From NCBI GenBank assembly GCA_964017195.1, contig OZ024897.1, positions 37,171,536 through 37,235,535 on the forward strand: 64,000 nt of DNA. The letters are read 5' to 3'. Source of the DNA: Siderastrea radians. Lineage: Eukaryota > Cnidaria > Anthozoa > Scleractinia > Rhizangiidae. This document shows positions 1 through 12,648 of the stretch, in pieces. The notes below the pieces were generated by a model. It had not been told where the DNA came from and made no database searches. It saw nothing but the letters and a program-made list of their open reading frames with translations. Every line of letters starts with the position of its first letter. Position 1 is the first letter of the stretch. Both the position numbers and the translations under genes were made by a program.

Positions 1-2
1 AA

Positions 3-1577
3 GATAAACCTATACATCCCTTCTATGTCAAATCAGACTGGGAACCGCCAGAACAATCATCAGCCGCTCTAGAAAATTTTCTAGAGGGAGTTAAAACAGA
101 ACTCGCAGAGATTAAATTATCCAAGCCCAAGCAAAATCTGCCACGAAACGAACGCAAAGCTATTAAAGAGTTGAAAACAAACTATGATATCAACATCAAA
201 AAGGCAGACAAGGGCTCAACAACGGTCATATTGAACAAGAAAGATAAGATTCAAGAGGGCCAGATACAACTTAATGATAAGCAAAATTACCTACCTCTAG
301 AAGGACCTATGGTCAAAGAGACATTCCACAAAGCTCAAAATCTTATAAATGAGCTACACAGCAATAACCACGTTGACGATATGACCAGAAAATGGCTATC
401 CGAAACGCCAAACCCACCGCGCATTCCAGTGTTTTACACGCTTACCAAAATTCACAAGCCGACGCCAGTCGGCAGACCAATAATATCGGGCTGTGATGGC
501 CCAACAGAACGAATATCCTCATTTATAGACCATATCCTTCAGCCGATAGCACAACCGCAAGAATCGTATCTTAAAGATACAAAAGATTTCATACATTTTA
601 TAGAGAGGACAACAGTCCCCCCAAGCGTCACAATTGTCTCTATGGATGTGACAAGCCTGTACACCAACATACCTCAGGAAGAGGGAATTGAAACCGTATG
701 CAAGGCATACGACAAATTCTACAAAAAGGATACTCCAATACCCACCCACATACTAAGAGAAATGATCAGACTTGTACTTCAGGAGAATTCCTTCCAATTT
801 AATGGAAGCGACTACCTACAAACTCATGGAACCGCAATGGGCACTAAAATGGCTGTCGCCTTTGCAAATATTTTTATGTCCGCGGTTGAAAACAATATCA
901 TTAAAACGAGCAAAACCAAACCACGTGTGTGGAAAAGATATATTGACGATGTATTTTCTCTGTGGGACGCCAAGAGAGAGGACATTAACCTCTTTATCTT
1001 GGAAGCTAACAGGCACCATCCTACAATTAAATTCACGGCTGACATATCACAGAAAGAAATAAACTTTCTAGATACGACAGTTTTTAAAGGCGAAAGATTT
1101 AGTAAAGAATCCATCCTGGACATTCGCACCCACTTCAAAGCCACTGAGACTTTTCAGTACACGCACTTCTCCTCCTGTCACGCCCCAGGCGTGGCAAAGG
1201 GCTTTATCAAAGGCGAAGCCCTAAGACTTCTCAGAACCAACTCTTCAAAACCACTCTTTGAAGAAAATATTAGTAACTTCAAATCGCGTCTACGCGAACG
1301 AGGTTACCCAAGCGACCTAGTCGAAAAGATACTCTCTGAAGTCAAATTTACCGAGAGAAAATCAGCACTCCAAGAAAAACAAAAAGTGCGAAAAAACATT
1401 TTGCCTTTTGTCACGCAATACAATCCATCAGTGCCGAACTTAAAGAAAATCATAATGAGCAAATGGCGTCTCATTCAACAGCAGCCATTGCTGCGGGAGA
1501 TTTTTAAGGAACCACCAATTATCTACTATAAAAGAGGCAGATCTCTTAAGGATATACTCGTCAAGGCTAAACTCTAA
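3..1577 (+). CDS. Penelope-like retroelement reverse transcriptase, 5' end outside the window
   Basis: This is a retroelement polymerase that copies element RNA into DNA. The frame is open from the left edge (base 3) to a TAA at 1575-1577. The first start-like codon at 171 is TTG, so the true start lies outside the window. Seen in order: a KADKGSTTVIL segment, TLTKIHKPTPVGRPIISG, motif A as SMDVTSLYTNIPQEEG, motif B as GTAMGTKMAVAFANIF, motif C as RYIDDVFSLW, then NFLDTTVF. This order is typical of Penelope-like elements rather than LINE or LTR polymerases (family knowledge). The frame stops just after KDILVKAKL, and I see no GIY-YIG endonuclease before the stop or in the next 200 bases. It may be an endonuclease-lacking type or a truncated copy. 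There are no internal stops over 1.57 kb, so the copy is fairly young. Confidence 0.9.
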   Translation, partial: DKPIHPFYVKSDWEPPEQSSAALENFLEGVKTELAEIKLSKPKQNLPRNERKAIKELKTNYDINIKKADKGSTTVILNKKDKIQEGQIQLNDKQNYLPLEGPMVKETFHKAQNLINELHSNNHVDDMTRKWLSETPNPPRIPVFYTLTKIHKPTPVGRPIISGCDGPTERISSFIDHILQPIAQPQESYLKDTKDFIHFIERTTVPPSVTIVSMDVTSLYTNIPQEEGIETVCKAYDKFYKKDTPIPTHILREMIRLVLQENSFQFNGSDYLQTHGTAMGTKMAVAFANIFMSAVENNIIKTSKTKPRVWKRYIDDVFSLWDAKREDINLFILEANRHHPTIKFTADISQKEINFLDTTVFKGERFSKESILDIRTHFKATETFQYTHFSSCHAPGVAKGFIKGEALRLLRTNSSKPLFEENISNFKSRLRERGYPSDLVEKILSEVKFTERKSALQEKQKVRKNILPFVTQYNPSVPNLKKIIMSKWRLIQQQPLLREIFKEPPIIYYKRGRSLKDILVKAKL

Positions 1578-1810
1578 AGGTCAATTGACATGTAAACAAC
1601 GTCGCCAAACCAGCAGGAGTCGTGTTGGGCCTGTCAATACTTTGTACCTCATATCGAAAAGTTTCCATTCACATTTAAGGAGATCTCTCAAGCTTAGTCT
1701 ATTTTGCACGATTTTATTACATTTCTATTACAGATTGTACCTCAGAAAGCCAAAAAAAAAATAAAGTATAGGAAACCGCAAGGCCTCCCTCGAGTACAGT
1801 TAGGGTAGGA

Positions 1811-1840
1811 GTGATGTTTTGAAAGTTCTCAAAACATCAC
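1811..1840. repeat. Perfect 12-bp hairpin downstream of the retroelement ORF
   Basis: GTGATGTTTTGA and its exact reverse complement are separated by six bases. It lies 230 bases after the reverse transcriptase stop and could belong to the element's 3' non-coding part. The 1578-1810 stretch has an A-rich run with an AATAAA-like string near 1760 but no other gene signal. Confidence 0.6.
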
Positions 1841-1980
1841 GAGAAGGTCGTGCGATTTTTTATTAATGAAAGAAAATGGATGAAGATTCGGTGGTTTTCC
1901 GAAGAATTCCGAAGTTTGCCGACGATTACCGAAGATTTCCGAAAAAACCGAAGATGTTTCGAACATATATCATACATATC

Positions 1981-2028
1981 TCAGAGTCCAGAGTCCAGAG
2001 TCCAGAGTCCAGTCCAGAGTCCAGTCCG
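1981..2028. repeat. Heptamer tandem repeat (CAGAGTC type)
   Basis: Five to six imperfect copies of a 7-bp unit (cagagtc / cagtc). Just before it (1885-1965) the motif ccgaag recurs several times. It is a short low-complexity tract. Confidence 0.75.
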
Positions 2029-2099
2029 GGTTTTAGACTATGCCGAAAAATGCCATGATATGCAACTAGAATTTGCTCGGGCCACCCATGGATAACACT

Positions 2100-4345
2100 G
2101 GTCAATAATGATAAGCCCTTGTTTGTATTTACACTTCAATCATCGTTGCAAAATGCCGAAAACCGCTAGTAATGGAACTTTCCTGTTTCACGCAATGATC
2201 AGGTACAAAACCTGCGCGGTGCATGAAGAAACACTTGTTTACAAGCAAAGGCTAAGGTATTCAGTTAATTGGTCTCTTTGGTCTTACGAAATAGACAGCC
2301 CTATTATTACTCAACCACAATAAACTAGGGGACAAGGTTCAAACTGTTTTGTAAATGTAAAAGCTCCTTTGCAAATGAACTACCTAATCAATATAAACAA
2401 AAGAAATTTAAGGCCAGCCGCATGAATGTACAGCTTGTACGAAATGCTATAAATACTCTGTTAAACCAGTATTATTAATATGACAATAAAAGGTCGTTTA
2501 CAAATTTGATATTGTTATGTACTTAAATAAACGCAAAAAATCTACCTTGTTTATTCAATTTGTTATGATAACTAGAATATGTCTGAAGGAATTAACTGGT
2601 TTGAAAAACTAGCCGGTTGCTTATGACCAAAACTGCTCTTAATAAACTTCGGACCTTTTCCTAAATTCCGAATGCCTGTACTTGTGGCCAAATTCATTCG
2701 TGACGTAAATGTAGTAACAAATCGTTTAAGAATTTTTAGTTGTATTTTCTGTGACCTTTCGTGGCCTAGGAATGTTAAGACTTGACCTTGATATTTTGCA
2801 ATGAAACAAAATTAAACATAATTTACGTATATACACAGTAAGGCAGAGAATGCTTTTAGAGTCTTTTATAAAAGTTGCAGATGCCAAGAAGTCACACACA
2901 GGAAATGTACATTAAAAATTTTATGAACACTTTTTTAGAGAACATGTATCAATACTGTATCTATAAAGATACAAAATACAAAAAAAAATTGTGCAATGCC
3001 ATAAAACCCGGTATTAACTGATTAAAACATTTAAACCATAAATTCCTAAACGCAAGCAAAGTCACAAAGGCACTGTTCGATAAACAAAATAATAAAAATT
3101 CCGTTGGTGAAAAGGTCCGCAAGGGATAAACAGCTTGATGATTTTATCACAAAAATAACACACGGGTAGAGGGTGTTTGCCCACCATAGAACATTCTTTC
3201 GCTTCCTTTCCGCATTGCTTCCTTGCACGAAACTACACAGTATCGATAAAGGTCACGTTTTTGAAAACAAAATTCTCGATTATGTTCTGGATTAGTCTAA
3301 ATTGCACACACTTCACTTCACTCGAGTGCACAAACGTTTAACTCACGCAAAATTTCTCACCATTTAGGCTAGTTTACATGACTTTGTCATCTCGGGTGCC
3401 TTCTGTTTATGAATTACCCACTGTTATCTTTTCTTCCTCTAAAATCTACAAGTTGCAATGCATATTTTCGTTGCGTGCAGGCTGCGAAAGCATTTAGCTA
3501 CTCGTCGACGGCTTGCTTATCAAAACGTGACCTCTACTGTCCCCCTATGGAGTAATGTACTCATATATTTATAAATACCACCACTTGAAAGTTGTAGCAT
3601 TCTTCGGCAGCCTATCATCACTAATAAGAAACATAACTGGTTATGATTGATTTCGGCGAGTCTCGCCGGTTTTACTTTCGTGTTGGTCAGCTTCCTATCA
3701 AGGCGAGACCCCCAAGAAAGCTTTGGAGAGGCTAGTTAGATCTTTTGAAGTGCAGTGTCTTAAAACAGCAGATCAGTCTGATTTATTTCTAAGGGCAGTC
3801 AGTTCTACTTGAACGAATTTCCCGCCATATGCAAATCGCAGAGCTCCTCTAGCGTAACTTTCTAAGAAACCCGAATTCAATGAAACACTCATGTACAAGC
3901 ACTTAACTAAAAAACAACCGGCGGAAAAAGAAGTTCCAGTGGCGCCAACAGATTTCCGAAGGTCTTAACCTCAAAAAGCGTGAAATTTTCCAAAGCTTTC
4001 GTAAACAGACGACCATTCGTGATCCATTCGTGTGGATGTGGCCATGGAGTTTAGCCATGCGTGTTGAGCTCTGACGTCCTTTTCTCAGTGGTCATATTAA
4101 ACTGTGACAAAAGTCTAATATCTAAAACACTGTAATCGACTAATCTGCCAATATGCTGTGCATTAATCTTAATCACAGTTGCGAACAATTGAACACGAGG
4201 GTTTTACCTCGCTTCGCTGGTAAACCGTGAAATGCGGCAAACTTGTTAACGTGTACGTGTACGACATGCGTGAAGAATAATCGCGAGCCAGATGAAAGTT
4301 GACGCTTACAAAAGGCGCGTCTTCACGTGTGGCAAGTTTCCGCAG
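2100..4345. other. Intergenic stretch without recognised gene
   Basis: AT-rich DNA with only short, unconvincing frames on both strands. No RNA gene, transposon terminus or conserved protein was recognised. Confidence 0.5.
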
Positions 4346-4349
4346 GGCA

Positions 4350-7300
4350 AACTACTTGTATATCTGTAAGTGTATATTGATTTTCATGCCAGAAATTGTA
4401 AAGAAAGACTAACCAAACGAACATCTTAGAAGAAGAATTGAGGAGTTAAATGCGTCTAATCCCACTGATTATACATGGTTTGCAGACAGTTTTACGTGGT
4501 ATTGGTTTTCCAAAGCCGCACTCTTCAAAAAATAAAGCGGTAAACAGATTGTCACTTTGTGGCAAAAAAGCCGGAAAAGGGCGAAAGGCAGCTTCGACCA
4601 ACTCGGAAAGAGTGCTTGCGCCGACTTTTACAGGAAAATTACAGTTTGCGTGAGTGAAAATAGAAAACTTTACCAACCAATTCAATATCAGCTGTCCATA
4701 CAGAGGTAATCCCGTATGTATTTCCATTTAAACTATATTGTTTGGTAGAAGTACCATCGCACTTAGTCCTAATAAAACACGCCACTACACTAAAAATGTA
4801 ATCATTTTTAGTTTTCAATTTGCAATTCACTTAACAGTCTAAAGCCACAGGCACAAAGCTGTTTCCGGGACGAATTAGCTGGAAATCGACTGATATAAAA
4901 GTGACATAAGTGGCTCACATATTTCATTTTCTAATTTCCAGCGTCGTCTGTCTGGAATGAAAATACCTATGAGGAGAGTTATGAGGAGAAGTCAGTTGTT
5001 AATCATACTCGGCCTAAGAATTTCCAAAGTCAGTTCAATAAAGTGAAGCTTTGAAATCGAATTTATCCAGATCTGATGACGCTTGCTTTCTGTCCACTGA
5101 TTGCCTTCATGTAGACATTTTTCTTGCTGTTTTCATGGGTCTCCGCAGAACCCGTCTGGTTTATAATGATCTAACAAGCTTGGATCAAAAGATTAGTTTG
5201 TCGAATCAGAGATTATAAAAAGGCACAATTGTCGCCCATATAGAACTGTCGGGTCTATCGAGCTATTGCATGAATATGAAAGAATTCTCCGATAGCCTTT
5301 AAACTCAGACTGAAAAATGAAAGAACTTTTGTTTGGAATCTTGCAAAACATTTCAGTTCTGAAAGAAAAAAAAAACGTTTTTTTTTCTTTTAAAACTGTT
5401 CGCCGAAAATCGAACCGTAGGTTTTTAGTGGGGATCGTGTAATGTTCTTTTTTGCCTTAGTTAGTTAGCAAGAGTATAGTAAGAGATAAGAACTGAATAC
5501 GGTATCTAACTGACCTGCAAGTTATTTAACTGAAGTCTTCAAACTGAATTTGCTACTGTTAGCGTCCGTGCCTATGGAGGTCTTGTGCCGCGGTAAATGT
5601 GGACTAAACAAACCTAACCACTGACGGAAAGTTAAAAATGACTTGATAATTGTCGCTGTCAATCAAGGCACCTTTTGTCATGGTTGGTTTGTTGAGGAAA
5701 AAAAAAATATCTGCTCTTGTTTATTTGGGATTTATCCAAATGGAGGTTTTCTTTAATCCGCGGTTAGTTCCAATATCCGCTGCACCAGTTTTGCGGTGTT
5801 TTAAGCGTGACAGCGTATTTACCGGTGTAAGTTTTGTGGTGTCTTAAACGTGACAACGTGTTCAGCCGGCATCGTTGTCAAAGTTCACGTAGAAATATTG
5901 GGGCATACGGAGCAAGATATAAAGATGTGACATTTTCGTGCTAGTTATCAGTAAGCTTTCGTTTCATAAACACAAACAGACGTGATGCTTAATTACATGT
6001 AAATTGTATTGGCTAACGAAAGGGTAAAGTCGCCTTGTGCTGGCTCTCCGGTTTACTGGCGCACGTTTCGAAAAGAAAAGTCACAGTTTATCTCTCTCAG
6101 AGACATATTTACAGAAACGACATTAGAAACGCCCCCGGCGTTCTTGGCGCTGACGTTACCGAAAAAAGCTTCGTAAGGGAAGGTACGTTTTTTCTTGGGA
6201 GGGGAGGGCTGGGGCCTCAGAGGGGAGGGTCATCAGTGAAAGTGAGCACCAAAAGGGGAGGGCCATACCTCATGTGAGCTATTCAAGGGAGTGTCACACA
6301 TCTTTTCCAGAATTTTTTAATGAGAATTTTTGTGATGTTGTTTTCCATTTTTCTTACAGATTAAGTTTTTCTTTTCACTTACTTTAATTTAATTTGGTGT
6401 TTTATTATAGGTACTAGGTTACATTTCTACATGTATCTACATGTATCTAGGAGGACTCGTGTCCTTTTCCATCCGTATCGAGAAGTACTTGACTCAGGTA
6501 TCGTTTCTTCAGCTTCTTGCTGTTGGCTATCCGCTGCCTGATCTCCTGAGTTGTTTAGTTCTGAAGAGTTACTAGTAGATCCAACAATGTGCTCTACACT
6601 TTCGGAAATGTAGGAAATATTTGTTTTTGAGACGCAGATTTCGCATGCCAAACAAATAAACCTTTCTGTTAAAATAACCAACAGCAATGCCCGCTAGTCG
6701 GAGACAGAAGCCCGTGTATTTTCTCTTAGATATTTTATGTTCAAAACTTTTATAATACTCAATTACTTCCATATTCAAACTTCAGCTATAAAACGTAAAT
6801 ATCCCACACTGATTGTTCGCATTTTCATTGTTTCAGTGCGCACACATTCAATATCGAGATATATTCATATTCAAAAACTTTGCATTCACAAGCGAAACGT
6901 TCTGAGGTTTCTACAGCATGGAACATACCATGTAGTAGTGAGGGGAGGGTCGCACTTTTGTTAGTCACCTAAAGGTGGGGGGGGGGGGTCAGAAGTTTTT
7001 TTATTAAAATGCAAGGGAGGGCCAACACTTTTTTTGGGAAAAAATACCAAAATTCCCCAGCCCTCCCCCCCCAAGAAAAAACGTACCTTCCCTAACCTGC
7101 CTGACTCGTTTTCTCTTCCATGGTTTGCGTGCTGTCTTTCTTGACATTCATGCAACATGTCAACTTGTTTGTTTAACACACTGGTGAAACAGAAATGTTT
7201 GCATTCTTTGTCGTTGTTTTAAAGTTGTATTGACAATGGTGCCCCCGCGATACTCTTGACCAGTGTGGAAGGGAAACTCGCTGCGGGCAAAAAGTTAGTA

Positions 7301-8140
7301 TGACATTCTACATGCTTCGTAAATGCAGTGGCTTCGGCCGTATCCTCCGTGGAGGCCGCGTATACCTCACTGAATTATTGCCTTTGTTAAAATTAATCTC
7401 ATTACCGCTTACCTCTAATGATCGCCTATAGCAACTGTGGGAAAACATGTCAATCTCGTGCCCTGGACCCATACCAGGGAAAAGTACTTCATCTAGGGAG
7501 TAAAACAGGGGCCGGGCTACGAGTTTGATATGACATCACTATACCATTTTAATTTTTCGCTTTCCTAATCTCACCTTGCACTGTTGCTTCATTTTCGATC
7601 CATTTGCGGTGTTTTTGTTTTCGTATCAGTAAAATAAAGAATGAAACTCACAAACGAAAGCGAAAAAAGAGTTTTCATGCGCGCGTAGATCGAGAGAAAT
7701 CGACAGGCATTACTTGAATCCCCCACCCGGCCCCACCCATTGCCGTTGAAGTTAACGAAACCTGCCAATGTGCGAAGGAGGCATCAATCCTATCATTCGT
7801 GCGCGGTTAGTCATATCACCGGATTGCGATCCATAAAAACTGTCTGTATGCAGAAAATAAGTAATTTTGAATCTAATATCTAATGAGAATACTTTTGAAC
7901 GGGAAGTGAAATATGTTTCTTACTTCCTGCTAATAAATTTTACTTTCACCGAAAGCGGTATAACACACGTTTTTAACACGTCTTCCTCGATTCCCAAGGA
8001 TGAAAAATATTCCTGTCAAGGTAACAGGAAGTATTTCCAAGCACATAAAAAGGAATTTTTTTCTAAACTTTGCCGCGTTCTTGCAGTTTTCACAGACAGC
8101 TGAGCAGCATCACGTTCTAAGTTTTACCGTATTTTCTCGA
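4350..8140. repeat. Segmental duplication, copy A (paired with 8665-12910)
   Basis: Copy A matches 8665-12910 in the same orientation, with many colinear blocks separated by indels. Examples: tggttttccaaagccgc at about 4503 and 8845; caaggcaccttttgtcatgg at about 5667 and 10375; tcaccgaaagc at about 7948 and 12541. The frames in the two copies are broken differently by indels, so I do not call a gene here. Copy A contains one later transposon insertion at 6177-7092. Confidence 0.88.
6177..7092. mobile_element. PIF/Harbinger-like non-autonomous DNA element, copy 1
   Basis: The ends are inverted repeats (GGGAAGGTACGTTTTTTCTT and its complement), followed inward by G-rich and C-rich tracts. TAA flanks both sides (6174-6176 and 7093-7095). 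TAA or TTA target duplications are typical of PIF/Harbinger (family knowledge). Duplicate copy B lacks the element and reads cgtaaacctg near 10960, matching the joined flanks. A second copy, inverted, lies at 43347-44256. The minus strand carries an 86-codon frame (6427-6687) whose C-terminal part is shared with copy 2. No transposase is visible. Confidence 0.88.
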
Positions 8141-8664
8141 TTAAACGCCAGGGGCGTTTACTTAAAACTAGACCCCGTAGACCCGGCGTTTATTTGAACC
8201 CAGTGTTTATTTGGGGCCCGGTGTTTATTAAACAGGGGTATTTTCATCATTGTTGACAGCGTTAGTTTTTTGTTTTGGTCTTTGCTGCTTTAAGTTAGCT
8301 AAATTTATAGCAAAATATGGCAAAAACGTAAGATAAACAGGAATTAAATGTCACCGATTTCGTGTGTCGTTGATACAGTTCAAAACAAGACGGGAGAACG
8401 GGAGAATAGGGTGCTCAGTAAAGAGTGCAGTACATTACGCTAACTTCCTTTAGCTGGAATGAACAAAATAAATTGAACTATAAATGTACTATAATGGTTC
8501 ATGAACTTTCTTTAAATTGTTGTAACTAGTTATCATTAAGAATCAGTCACATAAAAGTTCAGTTTCAAGTGCGCCAACATGATTAACAAGAATAAAAGTG
8601 GATTGCGATATGGAAGTGGATTACAATATGAATAAAACTGATAACGCCGGGCCGTTTTGCTGTG
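8141..8664. other. Spacer between the two duplication copies
   Basis: Around 8140-8235 there are short repeated strings of the type cggcgtttatt and agtgtttattt, with a small palindrome aaacgccaggggcgttta. At 8607 the string atatggaagtggattacaa occurs and recurs near 17063. Nothing coding was recognised. Confidence 0.5.
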
Positions 8665-9132
8665 CAGTTATTTCTATATTTGTAAGCGTATCAATGATCT
8701 TTATACCAGAAATTATAAAAAGAAGTATGTTGTGATAAAATTAACCAAACCAACCTTCTTAAAAATAGAAGTGAGAAGCCGAATACAGCTTATTCCTCTG
8801 ATAATACGTGCTTGCACTTTTTTTAATCGCTTTTACTTGGTATTGGTTTTCCAAAGCCGCGCACTCTTGAAAAAATAAAGCGGTAAGTATTTGTCAGTCT
8901 GCCGCAAAAAAGCCGGAAAAGGGCAAAAGGCGGCTTTGACCTGACCCGGAACCGAGTGTTCTACGCTGGACTTTTTCAAGAATACTTATGACGTGCTTGA
9001 GTGGAGGAAAAAAACTTTACCGCCCAATTTAATACAAACTATATCAGAGGTACATAAGGAGGTAATCCTGTGTATATATTTTCATTTAAACTGTACATAT
9101 CGTTTGGTACTGAAGTACCATCTCACAGTAAT

Positions 9133-9523
9133 CCCGGGGGGGAGGTACTCCCGTCAATTTAGGATAGGTGTGTGCCGCCAAGGTTCTCAAACCCTGACCC
9201 TATTTAAGGGTAGAAAATCGAGAATTGCTACCCTTTTAAAGGCCCAAAACCAAGAAATGGTACTCTATTTTACATGGACACAAGCTTAAACGTCCTTTTA
9301 AAATCGCTTTGTTAAACTTTATAACGTGTATTCGGGCGTGTAGTACAGTTTCAACAGACCATATGTTTTTCGTTTTGCCTGTTGAGGTGGATACTGCAAT
9401 TCAGTGACCCTATCTCAGTAAGGAACATCTAAGGATTACAATACCAAGAAATACCAAAAAGGATACCCTATTTAAGGGTCATTTAAGGACTGCCTATATG
9501 ATATAAGGGAGTACCCCCCCGGG
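9133..9523. mobile_element. Short element with CCCGGGGGGG terminal inverted repeats
   Basis: The left end CCCGGGGGGGAGGTACTCCC is mirrored by GGGAGTACCCCCCCGGG at the right end. Inside, paired motifs such as ccctatttaaggg occur near both ends. Copy A of the duplication lacks this block at the matching place (about 4765). The exact target duplication is unclear: similar strings agtaat and actaat lie near the two ends but not flush. Superfamily not assigned. Confidence 0.75.
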
Positions 9524-11625
9524 CACTAATCATTGAAGTAATCATTGTTAGTTTTCAGTTTCAATTTACTTATAACTGAATTAACTGTCTAAAACGACAC
9601 GTACAAAGCTGTTTCCGGGTAGAATAAGCTAGTAATCGTCTAATAAGTGGCTTATTTTATTTCCCAATTCAACCAATCGTCTGTCGGAATTGCAAATACT
9701 TCAGTGTCTGTAGGCTGGAAGTTCGAAAATGTTCATTAAAGTAAAGCTACGAAATGGAAGTTGTCCGACCTCAGTGATGACTTTGCTTTCTATCCACTGC
9801 GGATATTCATACAGAAAATGTCCTCACTTTTTTAGTCTCTTTTTTTTCTTAATGAATTGAACAGGAGCACATAATAGGTTTAGGATTACGGTGATCAAAA
9901 CTGCTATAACAGTGTAGCAAGCTACAGCAATCTGGTCCAGCATAAATTCTTCTTTGGATTAAAAGATTTAATTGTCGAAATTGGTTCTTAACTGCAATTG
10001 ACCCTCACATTCATTGGTCGGTTCGAGAATTCTGACTGCATGGATATGACCGGTAAGTCTTCAAAGTTATCCCAACAACTTTTGTTTAAATTGGTCTTAC
10101 AAACTGATTTTTGGAAGAAACACCAGTTGTTCTCTAAATAGTTTTACTCACGAAAATCGTCCATGTAACTCCTTTTTACCTTAGTATAAATCACATATAT
10201 TGTAAAAAAATTAACATCTATTAAACCGAAACCGCTGGAGTAACTTAAGTGACTTCACTCTTCCAGTATCCTACTGTTTAGAATCCGTGCCTGTGGAGGT
10301 CTTGCGTGGCGGAAATGTAAACTAAATAAACCAAACCACTGACGGAAAGTTAAAATGAACGCTGTCAGTCAAGGCACCTTTTGTCATGGTTGGTTTGTTG
10401 GCAAAAGATAAAACCGACGCGTTTGTTTTCTAAATTGGATCTAAATTGAGTTTTCTTTAATTCGCGGTTAGTTCCAATATCCGAAGTGCCAGTTTTGCGG
10501 TGTTTTAAACGTGACAGCGTGTTGAGTCGGTCTCGTTGACAAAGCTCACGTAGAAATATTGGAACATGAACAAGCTAAGATTTTTAAAAGATGCGACGTT
10601 TTCGTGCGAGTTTTATGAACCTTTGCAGCCTAAAAACAAACAGACATTACGCCGAATTACATGTAAATTGTACTAGGTAAACGAAAGCAAAACGTCGCCT
10701 CTATATGACACTCAAGCTTTACACGCACATTGCAAGTTAGTCTCAGTTCAGAAATTTCGTTCCATAAACGTCTTCGGCGGTGTTCAAATCAGAGGCGCTT
10801 TGAAAACCAAATAAACCGAATAAACGTCTAGGATGTCGATGGGTACAATCTCGTCCCTACGGGCTTCTTGGCTTTTTTGATGGCGCTGGTGTATTGAAAA
10901 TCGAGAAGAACCTGGAGACGAGGTTGGTTATGGGTACTAATTCCGTCCAGCGCCGTAAACCTGTCCATCTGGTTTTCTCTTCAAATTTTCGTGCAAAGTC
11001 TGTCTTGAAATTCACGCAACATGTCAATTTGTTTGCTTACCACACTGGTGAAATGGAAATGTTTGCATAAGCAGCCGTGTGTTTGTCGTTGTCAGTTAAA
11101 TTTGTATTGACAATGATTCCGTAAGTCCGCGATACTCTTGACCAGTGGAAGGGAAACTGGCTGCAGGAACATGCGTCATTTATGCAGTGGCTTCAGCCGT
11201 ATCCTCCCAGTAGCCGAACTTCACTGAATCATTGCCCATGTTAAAATAAATATCATTCAACCCTTGCCTCTACTGATCCCATGTAGCAACAGTACAGTGG
11301 GGAAAGATCTCAAACTCGTACCCAGGGCCCTGATGACAAGGTTAATACGACACCTGCAGAGAAGTGCTACACGAGGCATTACGATACGTTAATCGTTATA
11401 AATTTTTCCCTTTCAGAACCACACCTGGACTGTGCTTCAGTTTAGATCCATTTGGTGTTTTAATTTTCTTATCAGTTGCAAATTAAATTGATAATGCAAG
11501 AGGGATGTACATGGAAGCCCATGATTATTAATGCAACATGCAACCTTTGAAACTCATTTGGCGCTGTACTAAAAAGGTAATGGAACCTGCCAGGGTACAA
11601 AGGAGCAGCGATCTCTAAAGACTAA

Positions 11626-12385
11626 GGCTATATATAATCTACACTCTAATCTACACTCTACCGGACAGCTTATTATGTCGACATGAAAACTACTCCAGCC
11701 TGGTATGATCAGAAACGGCCCAGAACTGGAACAAGTCGTTCAAACAGTCCAACAGATCGTACCGGAGCGGTTAGCCGAAGAGGGTCTAGTTCTGAAGCTC
11801 ATACAGCGGTTTGTTTTCGCGCATTTTCAATATGGCGGCTTCCCAGGATTTTTCGTGGACGGACGATGAACTTATCTTCTTCTTCGTGTCGATGTGCGTT
11901 TGTTTACAAGTCTAAATGTTCACGCAAAAACCTCCTTCTGTTGGTTCTCTTCGTCATTTCTTTCAGCATCAATAAAAGTTATATTTTTTGTCGTCGTCTT
12001 TTCCAGTGATTTTAAGCCATTAAACTCACAATATAGAACTGTGAATTCAGAAAAGCGCTAGTAGTAGAAATCCAGAGAAATGCTCTGTGTAATAGTAAGG
12101 CCGCCATCTTTGCAGTCTTTGCACTAAGTTTCAGGGGGTTCCAGTCCTCGCTCCTTCTCATTCACTTCCTCTACGGTTCGAATACCATACCCATTCAACA
12201 CTGCCACAAAGAGTAGCACAGGAACTGACCTATCCGATGGGTGACAATTCTCTTTCAAGATCGACGCGGCGCAGCTCCGTTACAGAAACCGCCCCAAAAT
12301 CAGCATTTTATGTGTGAACAAAGGCCCTATCCGATATGGTTTTCGTGCCGGCCCAAGAGCTATCCGTTATAGTGTAGACATAGCC
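11626..12385. mobile_element. PIF/Harbinger-like non-autonomous element with TAA target duplication
   Basis: The ends are GGCTAT...ATAGCC with imperfect longer inverted repeats including ctacact and accggacagct-like strings. TAA flanks both sides (11623-11625 and 12386-12388). Copy A has continuous sequence here (about 7785). Inside, an ATG at 11832 opens a short frame beginning MAASQDFSWTDDELIFF before a stop. The W..DE start resembles the first helix of a Myb/SANT domain, the type of accessory protein Harbinger elements encode. That last link is inference from few residues. Confidence 0.65.
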
Positions 12386-12648
12386 TAATCCTGTCATTTG
12401 TGGGCGGCTGGTCACATGACCAGATTTTGATCCATAAGAAACCGTTCAAGACAGGAAAAATTTTAATCTAACGCAGGTGTCTAATGTGAATACTTTCGAA
12501 CGGCAACTGAAATATGTTACTTAATAATGAAATTTTGCTTTCACCGAAAGCTGTTTTTAACGCCTTTTCCTCGTTTGCCCAGGGGTGTAAAATATTCCTG
12601 CGGGGTGAGGAGGAAGTATTTCAAGCAAATAAAAAGTATTTTTCTTAA

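Noticed and set aside
772..1144. Other-frame ORFs inside the Penelope-like polymerase
   Set aside because: They are shadows of the real frame, which has clear polymerase motifs.
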